Shown here one piece after another: positions 55,803 through 64,000 of a stretch of DNA of 64,000 nt. Made by a program: the position numbers and the translations under genes. The notes below the pieces were generated by a model, which saw only the letters and a list, made by a program, of their open reading frames with translations, did no database searches and was not told the origin of the DNA. Position 1 is the first letter of the stretch; each line of letters opens with the position of its first letter. Location of the stretch: assembly GCA_036169595.1 (NCBI GenBank), contig CM069765.1, positions 2,485,001 through 2,549,000 on the forward strand, written 5' to 3'. Source of the DNA: Dictyostelium firmibasis (lineage: Eukaryota; Evosea; Eumycetozoa; Dictyosteliales; Dictyosteliaceae).

Positions 55803-56541
55803 TTATAGATATGGTTTAATAACAAGGGGGAATATATTGGGTTTTATTTGGAATTTATTTGCAATTGTGGATTTAATGTGTTTAAGGTGTTTGGCGGTGA
55901 GTATGGAGTTGTTGAGTAAAAGTGTCTTGTATTCTTTTTTGATTGATTTGTTATATTCTAATATTATGGTTTTGTGCCATTTTTTAGATATTGTATCATG
56001 GTCTAGTTCTTGAGAGGATGTGGTATCATTTTTTTTTTTTTTTAAATATTAATGATTATTGTTTGACCTTAGTCTTTAACAATAATAAAGTTTATTATTT
56101 TTTTTAATAGTTAATTTAATTAATGTTCATTATATGATGCTTTTACATTTATATGAAAAAGTCAACAATCACATTATTAGGGAGAGATTTTCTTAATATA
56201 GTATATTTTTGAAATCCTGTTTTTGATTATTTTTATATTATTATTATAAGAGTTGATATCATTGAATCTTTCTGGTTCTTTGGCCATCGATAATTTATAT
56301 TCTTTTAATAATTTGATGTATTCCATAGAAGCTAGTTGGTGCCATTTGTTTGTTAGATTTGAGAATAGAGATTCACAATTTTTTGATCCATACTTTTTGG
56401 AGAATTGAAACTCGCTGTTTGTAAAATGTATATTTGGTAATTCCCCTCTTCGATCTCGTTTACCAAGGCCACGGAGGCAGTATGATTCAGCTGTGGAACT
56501 AAGCCCCCGCCCAGCTTTTGATTTCCGAACTTCGGATTTTC
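55803..56541 (-). mobile_element. Broken tRNA-linked relic (copy 2), family uncertain
   Basis: Between tRNA-Gly and the flavin oxidoreductase gene the minus strand keeps two open, protein-like stretches without a usable start (about 56541-56177 and 56035-55803). Both contain the same motif, W-H-x5-E-Y-x-K, then K-E-Y-K (KWHQLASMEYIKLLKEYK and KWHKTIILEYNK...KKEYK), so one looks like a diverged duplicate of the other. The tRNA-proximal end carries a perfect TCCGAA-C-TTCGGA inverted repeat (56524-56536), a GGGGG run and a 24-base core shared 20/24 with the sequence next to tRNA-Glu. Position and orientation fit elements that insert downstream of tRNA genes, such as TRE3 or Skipper-2. It is clearly an old, broken copy with at least two breaks. 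Confidence 0.4.
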
Positions 56542-56560
56542 TTTATTTCTCATAAAAATA

Positions 56561-56631
56561 TGCGTATGCTGGGAATCGAACCCAGTTCGCATCCGTGGCA
56601 GGGATGCATCATACCACTAGACCACATACGC
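56561..56631 (-). tRNA. tRNA-Gly (anticodon GCC)
   Basis: A 71-base cloverleaf on the minus strand. The acceptor GCGTATG pairs perfectly with CATACGC and the discriminator is A (56561). The A box is TGGTCTAGTGG. The anticodon stem GCATC/GGATGC closes the loop CCTGCCACG with anticodon GCC, as in eukaryotic tRNA-Gly. The T arm ACTGGGTTCGATTCCCAGC carries a perfect B box. No intron. Confidence 0.95.
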
Positions 56632-57344
56632 TAATTGATATTTTTAAAAAAAAATTCCAAATTTTTGAAAAAAAAAAAAAGATATTTTTTAGAAAACCCA
56701 TTTTAAAAAAACAAAAAAAAAATATGTTTTACAATATGCCGGTTTTGTTGTTTTTGATAACCTATATTTTTTATTTTTTTATTTTTAGGCAAACGATAAA
56801 CCAGAGCTTCGCCATCGTTATTTAAATTATTTTTAAAAAAATTAAAATTAAATTAAATGAAATTGTGTGTTGCTCCCCAATTTTTTCACTTGCTTGGTTG
56901 TTAGTAAAAAAAAATTTTCAACACTGCAAGTTTTCAAGTGTTTGTTTTTAAAAACAATTAATAAAAAAAATAAAATCCTTCAAATTTTTTTTTAATTTTA
57001 AATTATTTAAAAAATTAAATTAATTGTTTTTTTATATTAATTGTTTTTTTTTTTTTTATATATTGTCTCAAAATTTAAAGTTTAAATGATATTAAATTTT
57101 TTAACTCTTTATCTTGAAACAGTTCATTGCCATATTCATCTTTGTCATTAGAGTTTAGATTTGAAGTTGTGAATTACTATTTTAAGGCCACATATGTGAA
57201 TATGTATCTAGTATACATACAAAAGTAGAAAATCTATATATGGATAAAATTCTCTTTTATTTTTATAAATAGTTTTTCAAAATTCCAAAACCATTTTTCT
57301 TCAAAAATAATTTTTAAAAAAAAAAATATTGCTTGGGATTTGTT

Positions 57345-57379
<35 letters not shown>

Positions 57380-57854
57380 CCAAAAAAATTGATTACAAAA
57401 AAAAAAAAAAAAAAAAAGAAAGAACACAAACCGTTTCATGTAAACAAAAATAAAAAAGAAAAGTCAAAAGAAATAGTAAATATTTGATTTTTTATTTTTT
57501 TATTTTTTTATTTTTTTTTATTTTGTTTTTTTATTTTTTTTTTGTTTTTTTTTATTTTTTTTCAATTGTTATTTTTTTATTTTTATTTATTTTATTTTAT
57601 TTTTTTATTTATTTATTTTTTTTTTTTTTTTTACTATAATATTTTTATATCATTTAATTTTTAAATTAAATAATAATTTTAATACAAATATTGGTAAGAT
57701 TTTTTTTTTAATCAATTTCATACACAAACACAATTGGGGTCAAGAGAAAATCTATGACCTGCTGAAAATACCGAATGGGAAAAGATATTTTTTATAAAAA
57801 CTTTTTTTAAAATGAAAATAAAAAACTAATTTTTTTTATTATTTTTCCTTTTAT

Positions 57855-57885
<31 letters not shown>

Positions 57886-57968
57886 TTTTTTTTAAATTTT
57901 TGAATAAATTTTTTTTTTTTTTTTTTTTTTTATTTCTTTCCATTGTAAACTATACATAAAATAGAAAA
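56632..57968. other. Intergenic, AT-rich, upstream of ctsD
   Basis: Mostly poly(A)/poly(T), with poly(dT) blocks close to the ctsD ATG. Short mixed islands lie at 56730-56820, 56870-56950 and 57110-57240. On the minus strand the last holds a ~32-codon open stretch (...NSNDKDEYGNELFQDKELK), too short and without a start to be called a gene. Confidence 0.4.
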
Positions 57969-59267
57969 ATGAAATTAATTATTTTAACTTTATTTTTAGC
58001 CACCATTGTTTTAGCTCAAGCTTTAACGTAAATATTATGATCTATTATTTTTAAAACATACACGCTCTCATAAAAAAAAAAATCTGATGTGTATCGACTA
58101 TCTTCAAATTATTAATAACTTTTTTGAAATTTCAATAAAATTTTTTATTATTATTATTATTATTATTATTTTAGAGTACCATTAAACTTCAACAAAGCAT
58201 CAAGAGAAGCTAGAAGAAGAATTCCACAAAATTGGGCAAACAAAATTGCCGCTGCCGCTGCCGGTACAACCATCCCAATTTCAGATTTTGAAGATGCTCA
58301 ATACTATGGTGCCATTACCATTGGTACCCCAGGTCAAGATTTCAAAGTAGTTTTCGATACTGGTTCATCCAATTTATGGATTCCATCAAAGAAATGTTCA
58401 ATCACTGTCCCAGCTTGTGATTTACACAACAAATATAACAGTGCTGCCTCAAGCACCTACGTTGCCAACGGTACTTCTTTCTCCATTCAATATGGTAGTG
58501 GTGCTATGTCCGGTTTTGTCTCACAAGATACCATTACTGTCGGTTCATTAACCATTGAGAATCAATTGTTTGCTGAAGCCACTGCTGAACCAGGTATTGC
58601 TTTTGACTTTGCCAAATTCGACGGTATTTTGGGTCTTGCCTTCCAATCTATCTCTGTCAACGATATCCCACCAGTCTTTTACAATATGATGTCCCAAGGT
58701 TTAGTTTCATCACAACTCTTCTCCTTCTGGTTATCAAGAACCCCAGGTACCGATGGTGGTGAACTCTCATTCGGTTCCATCGATAATACCAAATACACTG
58801 GTGACATTACCTACGTTCCATTAACTAATACCACCTATTGGGAATTTGCTATGGACGATTTTGGTGTTGATGGTGAATCATCTGGTTTCTGTTCAAATGG
58901 TTGTCATGCCATCGCTGATTCTGGTACATCACTCATTGCTGGTCCATTGGCTGATATCACCGCCCTCAATGAAAAATTAGGTGCTGTTATCTTAAACGGT
59001 GAAGGTATCTTCTCTGATTGCAGTGTTATCAACACTTTACCAAACGTTACCATCACTTTAGCCGGTCGTGAGTTCACCTTAACTCCAAAAGAATACGTTT
59101 TAGAAGTTACCGAGTTTGGTAAAACCGAATGTTTAAGTGGTTTTATGGGAATTGATATTGGTTTCCCAAATTTCTGGATCTTAGGTGATGTCTTCATCTC
59201 TGCTTACTATACTGTATTCGATTTCGGTAACAAACAAGTTGGTTTCGCTACTGCCATCCAAGGTTAA
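57969..59267 (+). CDS. ctsD: Cathepsin D, lysosomal aspartic protease
   Basis: Two exons, 57969-58027 and 58175-59267, give 383 residues, the known length of Dictyostelium cathepsin D. The signal peptide MKLIILTLFLATIVLAQA is followed by a short propeptide (VPLNFNKASREARRRIPQNW). The pepsin fold has both catalytic motifs, VVFDTGSSNLWIPS and AIADSGTSLIAG, the flap SIQYGSGAMSG and the C-terminal FGNKQVGFATA. Cysteines pair as expected (KKCSITVPAC, FCSNGC, DCSV...TECL). N-glycosylation sites (NGTS, NTT, NVT) fit lysosomal sorting. It digests engulfed protein in acidic endosomes. Exon 2 is richer in C-ending codons (ACC, TTC, GGT, GCC) than its neighbours, the sign of a highly expressed gene here. 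Confidence 0.97.
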
Positions 59268-59481
59268 ATTTTATTTAATAAATATTAATATTTTACATAA
59301 AAATAAAGATACAATAGAACAATATATGTACATTGTTTGTTTTTTTTTTAAAAAAAAAAGGCAAAGGTTTTTTGGACCATGATACAGTTTTTTTTTCAAC
59401 TAATTATTATTTTTATCAAATAAGAGGAATATAGATGTAAATATCCTTTAATCAAGATTTTTTTTTTTTCTTGGCAGGTAG

Positions 59482-59669
59482 TTTGATGCAAACAGACCAT
59501 TCTGTGTGTTCATTAACGCTTTTATTAATAAAGTAGAAACGGCAGAAGATACAGAGACAGATATACAGATAGTAAGCAGAGATATTGAAAAAACCATCAT
59601 AATTTTATATAAATCTTAGAAATTGCTGAATCATTTAGAGAATTTTTGGATAATATTATTGAAAACTAA
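59482..59669 (+). pseudogene. Gene fragment of unknown origin
   Basis: Two overlapping open stretches in different frames, 59482-59619 (FDANRPFCVFINAFINKVET...) and 59613-59669 (ILEIAESFREFLDNIIEN), have protein-like composition, unlike the surrounding A/T spacer. Neither has a start codon, and an intron-like TTTTTTCTTGGCAG precedes the first. It looks like the decayed end of a gene or an unrecognised exon. I recognise no family. Confidence 0.35.
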
Positions 59670-59738
59670 ACAAAATACGAATTCTTTATTAATAATCACC
59701 ACAAACAAATTGGTTCTTACAAAAACACTACACATAAT

Positions 59739-59825
59739 TCAAAAATAGGTACTCAATTCATTATATGCAAATCTTTTATGAGATGTTTTCTCACGAAACA
59801 TTTGTTTATCACCTCTGGATGACAT
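59739..59825 (-). CDS. Possible 28-residue small protein
   Basis: On the minus strand an ATG opens a short frame, MSSRGDKQMFREKTSHKRF with AYNELSTYF after it, basic and of ordinary composition in a non-AT-rich patch. It may be a real micro-protein, a first exon or a relic related to the neighbouring fragment. I cannot assign a function. Confidence 0.25.
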   Translation of the reverse strand: MSSRGDKQMFREKTSHKRFAYNELSTYF

Positions 59826-60137
59826 CTTAAAATATTTAGAATTTTCAAAGACTACCAAATAGTTTAGGTCTTAAAATCTACCAAGGAATAAAAATTTTTT
59901 TTTTTTAAAATTTTGATAAAAAAAAATACTCTTATTATTGAATCAAAACTAATTTTTTATTTATGAAAATATATTTTAATAATTTTTAAAAAAAATTCAT
60001 TAAATTACCTTATTTATTTATTTACATCAATATTTGATTCGATTAGTTTTTAATTGTCATCAATCATTTTAATAACATTGAAATTATTTATTTTTAATTT
60101 TTTTTAAACTTTTTTTATTTAGATTTTTCTTGTTTTT

Positions 60138-63100
60138 TTAAGACCAAATACAAACATTATTTGTGCCACAACATGACCAAACAGTTTGTTGGAAAACTTT
60201 AATTAAATCTACGATGCTATTTGGATGATTTTTAGAATCAACTTTCTTTTTACAAGTCAATGAATGAATACAATAAATATGAATTGAACCTTGAGTACAA
60301 GCCCAAAGATAGCCACTAAAATATAAGAGTTTGGTATAGATGGTTGGTTTGGTAGTGATTGGAGTGGCAACTTTTCTAATGAAAGAACCAGTATCAACAT
60401 CCCAAACAGATAGAGTTTCATCCTCACAAGAGACCCAAACATTCTTTTCAACCAAAGCCAAAGAGGTGATTGGTTTTGAGTAATGATTACAATGTACCTG
60501 TAAAAGTTGAAAAGATTGTGAATCAATTTGAGCCAATTTACAACCACCAGTGATCCAAACGAAATTATTAACCAACATCATATTATTGGCACCAGTTTTA
60601 CCCCATTGATCAACAGCTTGACTATCGTCGTTCAAAGAGATCTTTGATATCAATTCTTTACTCTTTACATTGTAAATTAAAATAAAAGGAGTTTCTTTAA
60701 GTGATACCCAAACATTTGGACCAACAGATAATAAGCAAGTGATATAATCAGCCGATTCACTACCACTATTGACCATTTGTTTACCCAATGCAATTTCATA
60801 GAGCGGTATATTTTGATTGATTACACGATTGATTGCAGTTACCCAAGATGATTTCTCAGATTCAGTCCTAAACTCCATTTCCATAGTTCTCTTTTCTGGA
60901 TGAATTAAATGAAGACTGACTTTAAAGCCTGGTGGACTAATCTCCTCTAACCAAGCACCCTCTAAAATCAAAGAACAACTTGGTTCTTTGTCTGTTTGTT
61001 TACTATAGTATTTCAAAGTTTTATCGAATCTTGAAAGAACAAACCAACGTAATCTCCAAGATTTTCTACCAAATGTTGAACCACCCCTACCTTTTTTGGT
61101 GATGAAGTCAGATTTTGTACCCAACTGATCGTCAAGATTAAAACGCCAAGCATTCCAAATTCTAATTGTACTTTGTTGTGGACCAATACCACCTGCTGAC
61201 CAAATATCTTCTTGATTAACCAATGCCAATGATCTAATTGGACCTGGATGTAATTTTTGTTCACGGAAAATTTGATTACCATTCTCTGCATTCCAAACTA
61301 TAATCTCACCAGATTCACAACCACCCCAAACACGACGTGAATTAACTTCCCATACTAATTGATTTACTTTTGTTTCTGGTTGTGGTACACGCATACTATA
61401 TTGTAATTGACCTCCTAAATTTTCATCATTACCACCATTTAAATCTCCCAAACTTGTAGCACTAATATTATTTAAATTATTTTTATTTTCAACTTTTGAT
61501 GAATTTGATGAATCTGATAAATTCGATCTTGGTGAAGTTATTGTTGATGAATATTGTTGTTGATTATTTGTTGATAAATTTTGTTGTTGATGATAATGAA
61601 ATGGTTGGCTATCAGCTAAAGAATTTGGTGATTGAATACCACTAATAACTGAAACACCATTTACCATTAAAATATTATTTACGTCACGACCAATAATTTG
61701 TTTAATACGTTTAACTATTTTATTGAAAGTTGGTCTTCTTTCAATATCACTATCCCAACAATCTTGAATTAAACCACAATATTCATGACCTGTAACAGTT
61801 TGAGTGTATGATGGTGAAATTGTTGGACGTAATCCATTCTTAATTGCATCCTCTTGAAGTGATACCATTGAATAATTGAATTCTCTGTATGGATGTTTTC
61901 TTGTGAGTAATTCATGTAAAATCAAACCAAATGCATAAACATCAGATTTAACAGTATATTCTTCTTCTCTTAAAATTTCAGGTGCAACCCAAGTTATATT
62001 ACCAACTGGGAAATTACGTAGTTTATGTTTTAATGCTTGAATAAACATTCTCGATGAAAGACCAAAATCACCAACCTTTGCAGTATAAACACCATCTTTC
62101 ATAGAGAGTAAAACATTTGGACTCTTTAAATCACGATGTAATAATGGTGGTGTAACTGAATGAAGAAACTCCATACCTTTGGCAATATCCAATGCCAACT
62201 TTAAAATTAAAGCCCAATTACCATTAAGTTGATCACCAATTGGCGAATGTAAAAATTTATGAAGATCACCACAATCAATATATTCCATTACCATTGTAAA
62301 TGGTGATAAAGTAAAACCTAATAAGTTTACAACATTTGAATGCTTAAGATCACTCATAACATGAATTTCTCTTCTAAATTCAGAGAAAATTCTTGGTGCA
62401 TCTTCACCCACAACCTCTAATTGTTTAACTGCCACCATTATATCATTTAATGTTGCTCGATAAATTTTACCAGATGCACCTCTACCAATTAATTTTGGTG
62501 ATTCAAATTCGATTTCTAATAAATCACCAAATTTATATTTACCTGTAATTATTAATGTTTGATTATTATGATCAAATTCAACTTTAATTGGTGTTGATGA
62601 TGAAGATTCACTTCCGTTTTCAATAATTTCTAAATGATTAATAATTGGTAATTCATTTGTAACGTCTTTAAATTTTTTTCTTGGTGATTGTTGTTGTTTT
62701 TTTTCTTCATCATTATCATTATCATCATCATTGTCATTATTAATAATTTGATTATCAGCACCATTAATATTAATTGATTCGATTGGTAATTTAATATCAA
62801 ATTGAATTTGATTATTAAAAGTTGAAGGTTTTATAGTTAAAATTCTTTTTTCTTTGTGCATTTTAATTTGATCATAATTAAACTTTTTACTACCACTGCC
62901 CCAAAAATCAGACATCGCAACATCAGGTACAAAAGTTTCGAAATTAATTTTTCTATCACCACATAAAAGATACCAAACACCACTACTTGCAACAGCTTCA
63001 CAATCACTTAATGCAAATAATGTACAGTTTGGTTTATTAATACAATGTGGACATGGAATGACTTGATTAGTTTCTAAATGATACCAACTTGTACATAGGG

Positions 63101-64000
63101 TATCGGCAATTTCAACGATTAATCTTAATAATTTTGCAGATAAACCTCTACCAGTACGACGATCACCTCTAACACTAATTTTAATTGTTGAACTACAATT
63201 TGAATAACTTGGTACCATTTCAATCAATGCTGTAGAGGTTGCAAGGAATGATTTACCTGATTGTGATTCAACTACAACACCATTTCTCCAATAAAGAATT
63301 GGTTTCATATCAAATTCTTTACTAATTAATAAACGAATTAATAATCTACTAAATAAACCTGCTGGCGCGAATGATAATTGTATCCAACGATTAAATTCAA
63401 CACGTGAATGATCAAGTGATGGCCAAAGTAATCCAAAAGATGGTCTAATCTCTGGTAATTGTGATGGAATTATGAATTTTTGATTTAATTCATTAAATAA
63501 TCCTGGTGTTAGTGTATTTGATTTTGAATCTATATTATTATTACCATTATTATTTGTTGGACTCATTAAATCTAAATCAGAATTTGATCTTGATCTAACA
63601 TTTGCTGCCAATGGTGAACCACTAATTGTTCTTTTTGTTGAAATTTTTGATGAACTACCACCACCACTACTACCACTTAAAATTGGATTTGGACTGCCTT
63701 TTGATTTTGAATCGCCTAATCTTAATGTTGATGGTGATGATGGTGTAGTTTTAAATGGTGAAGAATTTTTACTACCACCACCACTACCACCAATATTTGA
63801 TTGGTTTTGAATATAACTATTACCATTATTACCGTTACTTGAAGATAATGAAATTAAATCACTATCTAATGGAAACATTAATTCAAATCTTTCCAATAAA
63901 CTGATTAAAAGTGAATGTAAACCTTCGTCTTCAATGAAATGAGGTGGTTTCCAAATTTGATAGAGATCACTTTTTCGAAGTACACCATCTTTAATGAATT
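60138..64000 (-). CDS. roco6: Roco family protein kinase (COR-kinase-WD40 with PH domain), 3' part
   Basis: The minus frame is open from the right edge to the stop at 60138, over 1285 codons; the N-terminus (LRR and Roc GTPase) lies outside. The start of the visible part is COR domain: VLRKSDLYQIWKPP, SLLERFEL, then after a Ser/Gly-rich insertion FAPAGLFSRLLIRLL and the Cys-rich CPHCINKPNC. A tyrosine-kinase-like domain follows (~62520-61690): GRGASGKIYRA (Gly loop), VAVKQLE (Lys), LLHRDLKSPNVLL, VGDFGLSS and WVAPEIL. The tail is WD40-like repeats (NQLVWEVNSRRVWGGCESGE; NVWVSCEDETLSVWDVDTG) with a PH domain between blades (GRKSWRLRWFVLSRFDKTL to SSWVTAINRVI). Roco proteins, including human LRRK2, are GTPase-kinases acting in cytoskeleton and chemotaxis. 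The symbol rests on remembered proximity of roco6 to ctsD; another roco number is possible. Confidence 0.85.
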   Translation of the reverse strand, partial: FIKDGVLRKSDLYQIWKPPHFIEDEGLHSLLISLLERFELMFPLDSDLISLSSSNGNNGNSYIQNQSNIGGSGGGSKNSSPFKTTPSSPSTLRLGDSKSKGSPNPILSGSSGGGSSSKISTKRTISGSPLAANVRSRSNSDLDLMSPTNNNGNNNIDSKSNTLTPGLFNELNQKFIIPSQLPEIRPSFGLLWPSLDHSRVEFNRWIQLSFAPAGLFSRLLIRLLISKEFDMKPILYWRNGVVVESQSGKSFLATSTALIEMVPSYSNCSSTIKISVRGDRRTGRGLSAKLLRLIVEIADTLCTSWYHLETNQVIPCPHCINKPNCTLFALSDCEAVASSGVWYLLCGDRKINFETFVPDVAMSDFWGSGSKKFNYDQIKMHKEKRILTIKPSTFNNQIQFDIKLPIESININGADNQIINNDNDDDNDNDEEKKQQQSPRKKFKDVTNELPIINHLEIIENGSESSSSTPIKVEFDHNNQTLIITGKYKFGDLLEIEFESPKLIGRGASGKIYRATLNDIMVAVKQLEVVGEDAPRIFSEFRREIHVMSDLKHSNVVNLLGFTLSPFTMVMEYIDCGDLHKFLHSPIGDQLNGNWALILKLALDIAKGMEFLHSVTPPLLHRDLKSPNVLLSMKDGVYTAKVGDFGLSSRMFIQALKHKLRNFPVGNITWVAPEILREEEYTVKSDVYAFGLILHELLTRKHPYREFNYSMVSLQEDAIKNGLRPTISPSYTQTVTGHEYCGLIQDCWDSDIERRPTFNKIVKRIKQIIGRDVNNILMVNGVSVISGIQSPNSLADSQPFHYHQQQNLSTNNQQQYSSTITSPRSNLSDSSNSSKVENKNNLNNISATSLGDLNGGNDENLGGQLQYSMRVPQPETKVNQLVWEVNSRRVWGGCESGEIIVWNAENGNQIFREQKLHPGPIRSLALVNQEDIWSAGGIGPQQSTIRIWNAWRFNLDDQLGTKSDFITKKGRGGSTFGRKSWRLRWFVLSRFDKTLKYYSKQTDKEPSCSLILEGAWLEEISPPGFKVSLHLIHPEKRTMEMEFRTESEKSSWVTAINRVINQNIPLYEIALGKQMVNSGSESADYITCLLSVGPNVWVSLKETPFILIYNVKSKELISKISLNDDSQAVDQWGKTGANNMMLVNNFVWITGGCKLAQIDSQSFQLLQVHCNHYSKPITSLALVEKNVWVSCEDETLSVWDVDTGSFIRKVATPITTKPTIYTKLLYFSGYLWACTQGSIHIYCIHSLTCKKKVDSKNHPNSIVDLIKVFQQTVWSCCGTNNVCIWS

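Larger units (their letters stand above)
59268..60137. other. Intergenic between ctsD and the Roco gene
   Basis: The first 200 bases and the last 250 are AT-rich flanks of two converging genes. The middle (59470-59860) has mixed composition with two coding-like fragments, listed separately. Confidence 0.5.

Noticed and set aside
56353-56592. 79-residue minus-strand ORF starting inside tRNA-Gly
   Set aside because: It begins within the tRNA gene body, and another frame over the same bases has more protein-like composition.
55986-59385. ACCATGATACA shared in opposite orientation at about 55990 and 59375
   Set aside because: Only 11 bases match, with no extended similarity around them, so chance is a sufficient explanation in a 64 kb window.

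Overview
The window is nuclear DNA of a social amoeba, almost certainly Dictyostelium discoideum. The evidence is intergenic and intron DNA made almost only of A and T, short GTAAGT/GTATGT...AG introns, long in-frame Asn and Gln runs, TATA box plus oligo(dT) promoters, and several proteins that read as known D. discoideum genes (cathepsin D, type III glutamine synthetase, GCN1, a Roco kinase). I recall gcn1, gna1, glnA3, ctsD and roco6 as chromosome 3 neighbours; that is memory, not something shown by the sequence.

Layout, left to right. 1-6.4 kb: the 5' part of an Asn-rich protein running off the left edge, then a large OB-fold protein that may be the CTC1 subunit of the CST telomere complex (both minus). 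6.7-7.3 kb: a two-exon gamma-glutamylcyclotransferase-like gene. 7.3-9.4 kb: a gene-poor island with a candidate C/D box snoRNA, tRNA-Glu(UUC), a 3' half of another tRNA and a relic sequence. 9.4-12.6 kb: two secreted proteins, convergent (a double-psi-barrel/LysM protein and a three-domain MRH lectin-like protein). 13.2-22.6 kb: a nuclear SR-type cyclophilin, a tepsin (AP-4 accessory) homologue, a divergent actin and a CMTR1-type mRNA cap methyltransferase. 23.8-32.2 kb: gcn1. 32.7-37.2 kb: a ComC-like type I membrane protein with an EGF module. 37.2-41.3 kb: a phospholipase D with EF-hands. 41.9-48.5 kb (all minus): the splicing factor YJU2/CCDC94, a 76-residue Yos1/IER3IP1 homologue in three tiny exons, and the Rab6 GEF subunit RIC1. 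49-55.5 kb (plus): gna1, glnA3 and an old yellow enzyme. 55.5-58 kb: tRNA-Gly(GCC) with broken, tRNA-linked relic coding segments beside it. 58-59.3 kb: ctsD. 60.1 kb to the right edge: the 3' part of a Roco kinase with a PH domain set into its WD40 region.

The genes do not form one pathway, as expected for a eukaryotic chromosome segment. Recurrent themes are nitrogen and amino-sugar metabolism (glnA3, gna1, gcn1 as an amino-acid starvation sensor), ER/Golgi/endosome traffic (Yos1, RIC1, tepsin, PLD, ctsD) and mRNA processing (CMTR1, YJU2, SR-cyclophilin). I found no CRISPR array, operon or prokaryotic-style system. The least explained pieces are the snoRNA candidate at 7.6 kb and two related sequences lying just downstream of both tRNA genes. 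For every multi-exon gene below, the proposed exon lengths add up to an intact reading frame.
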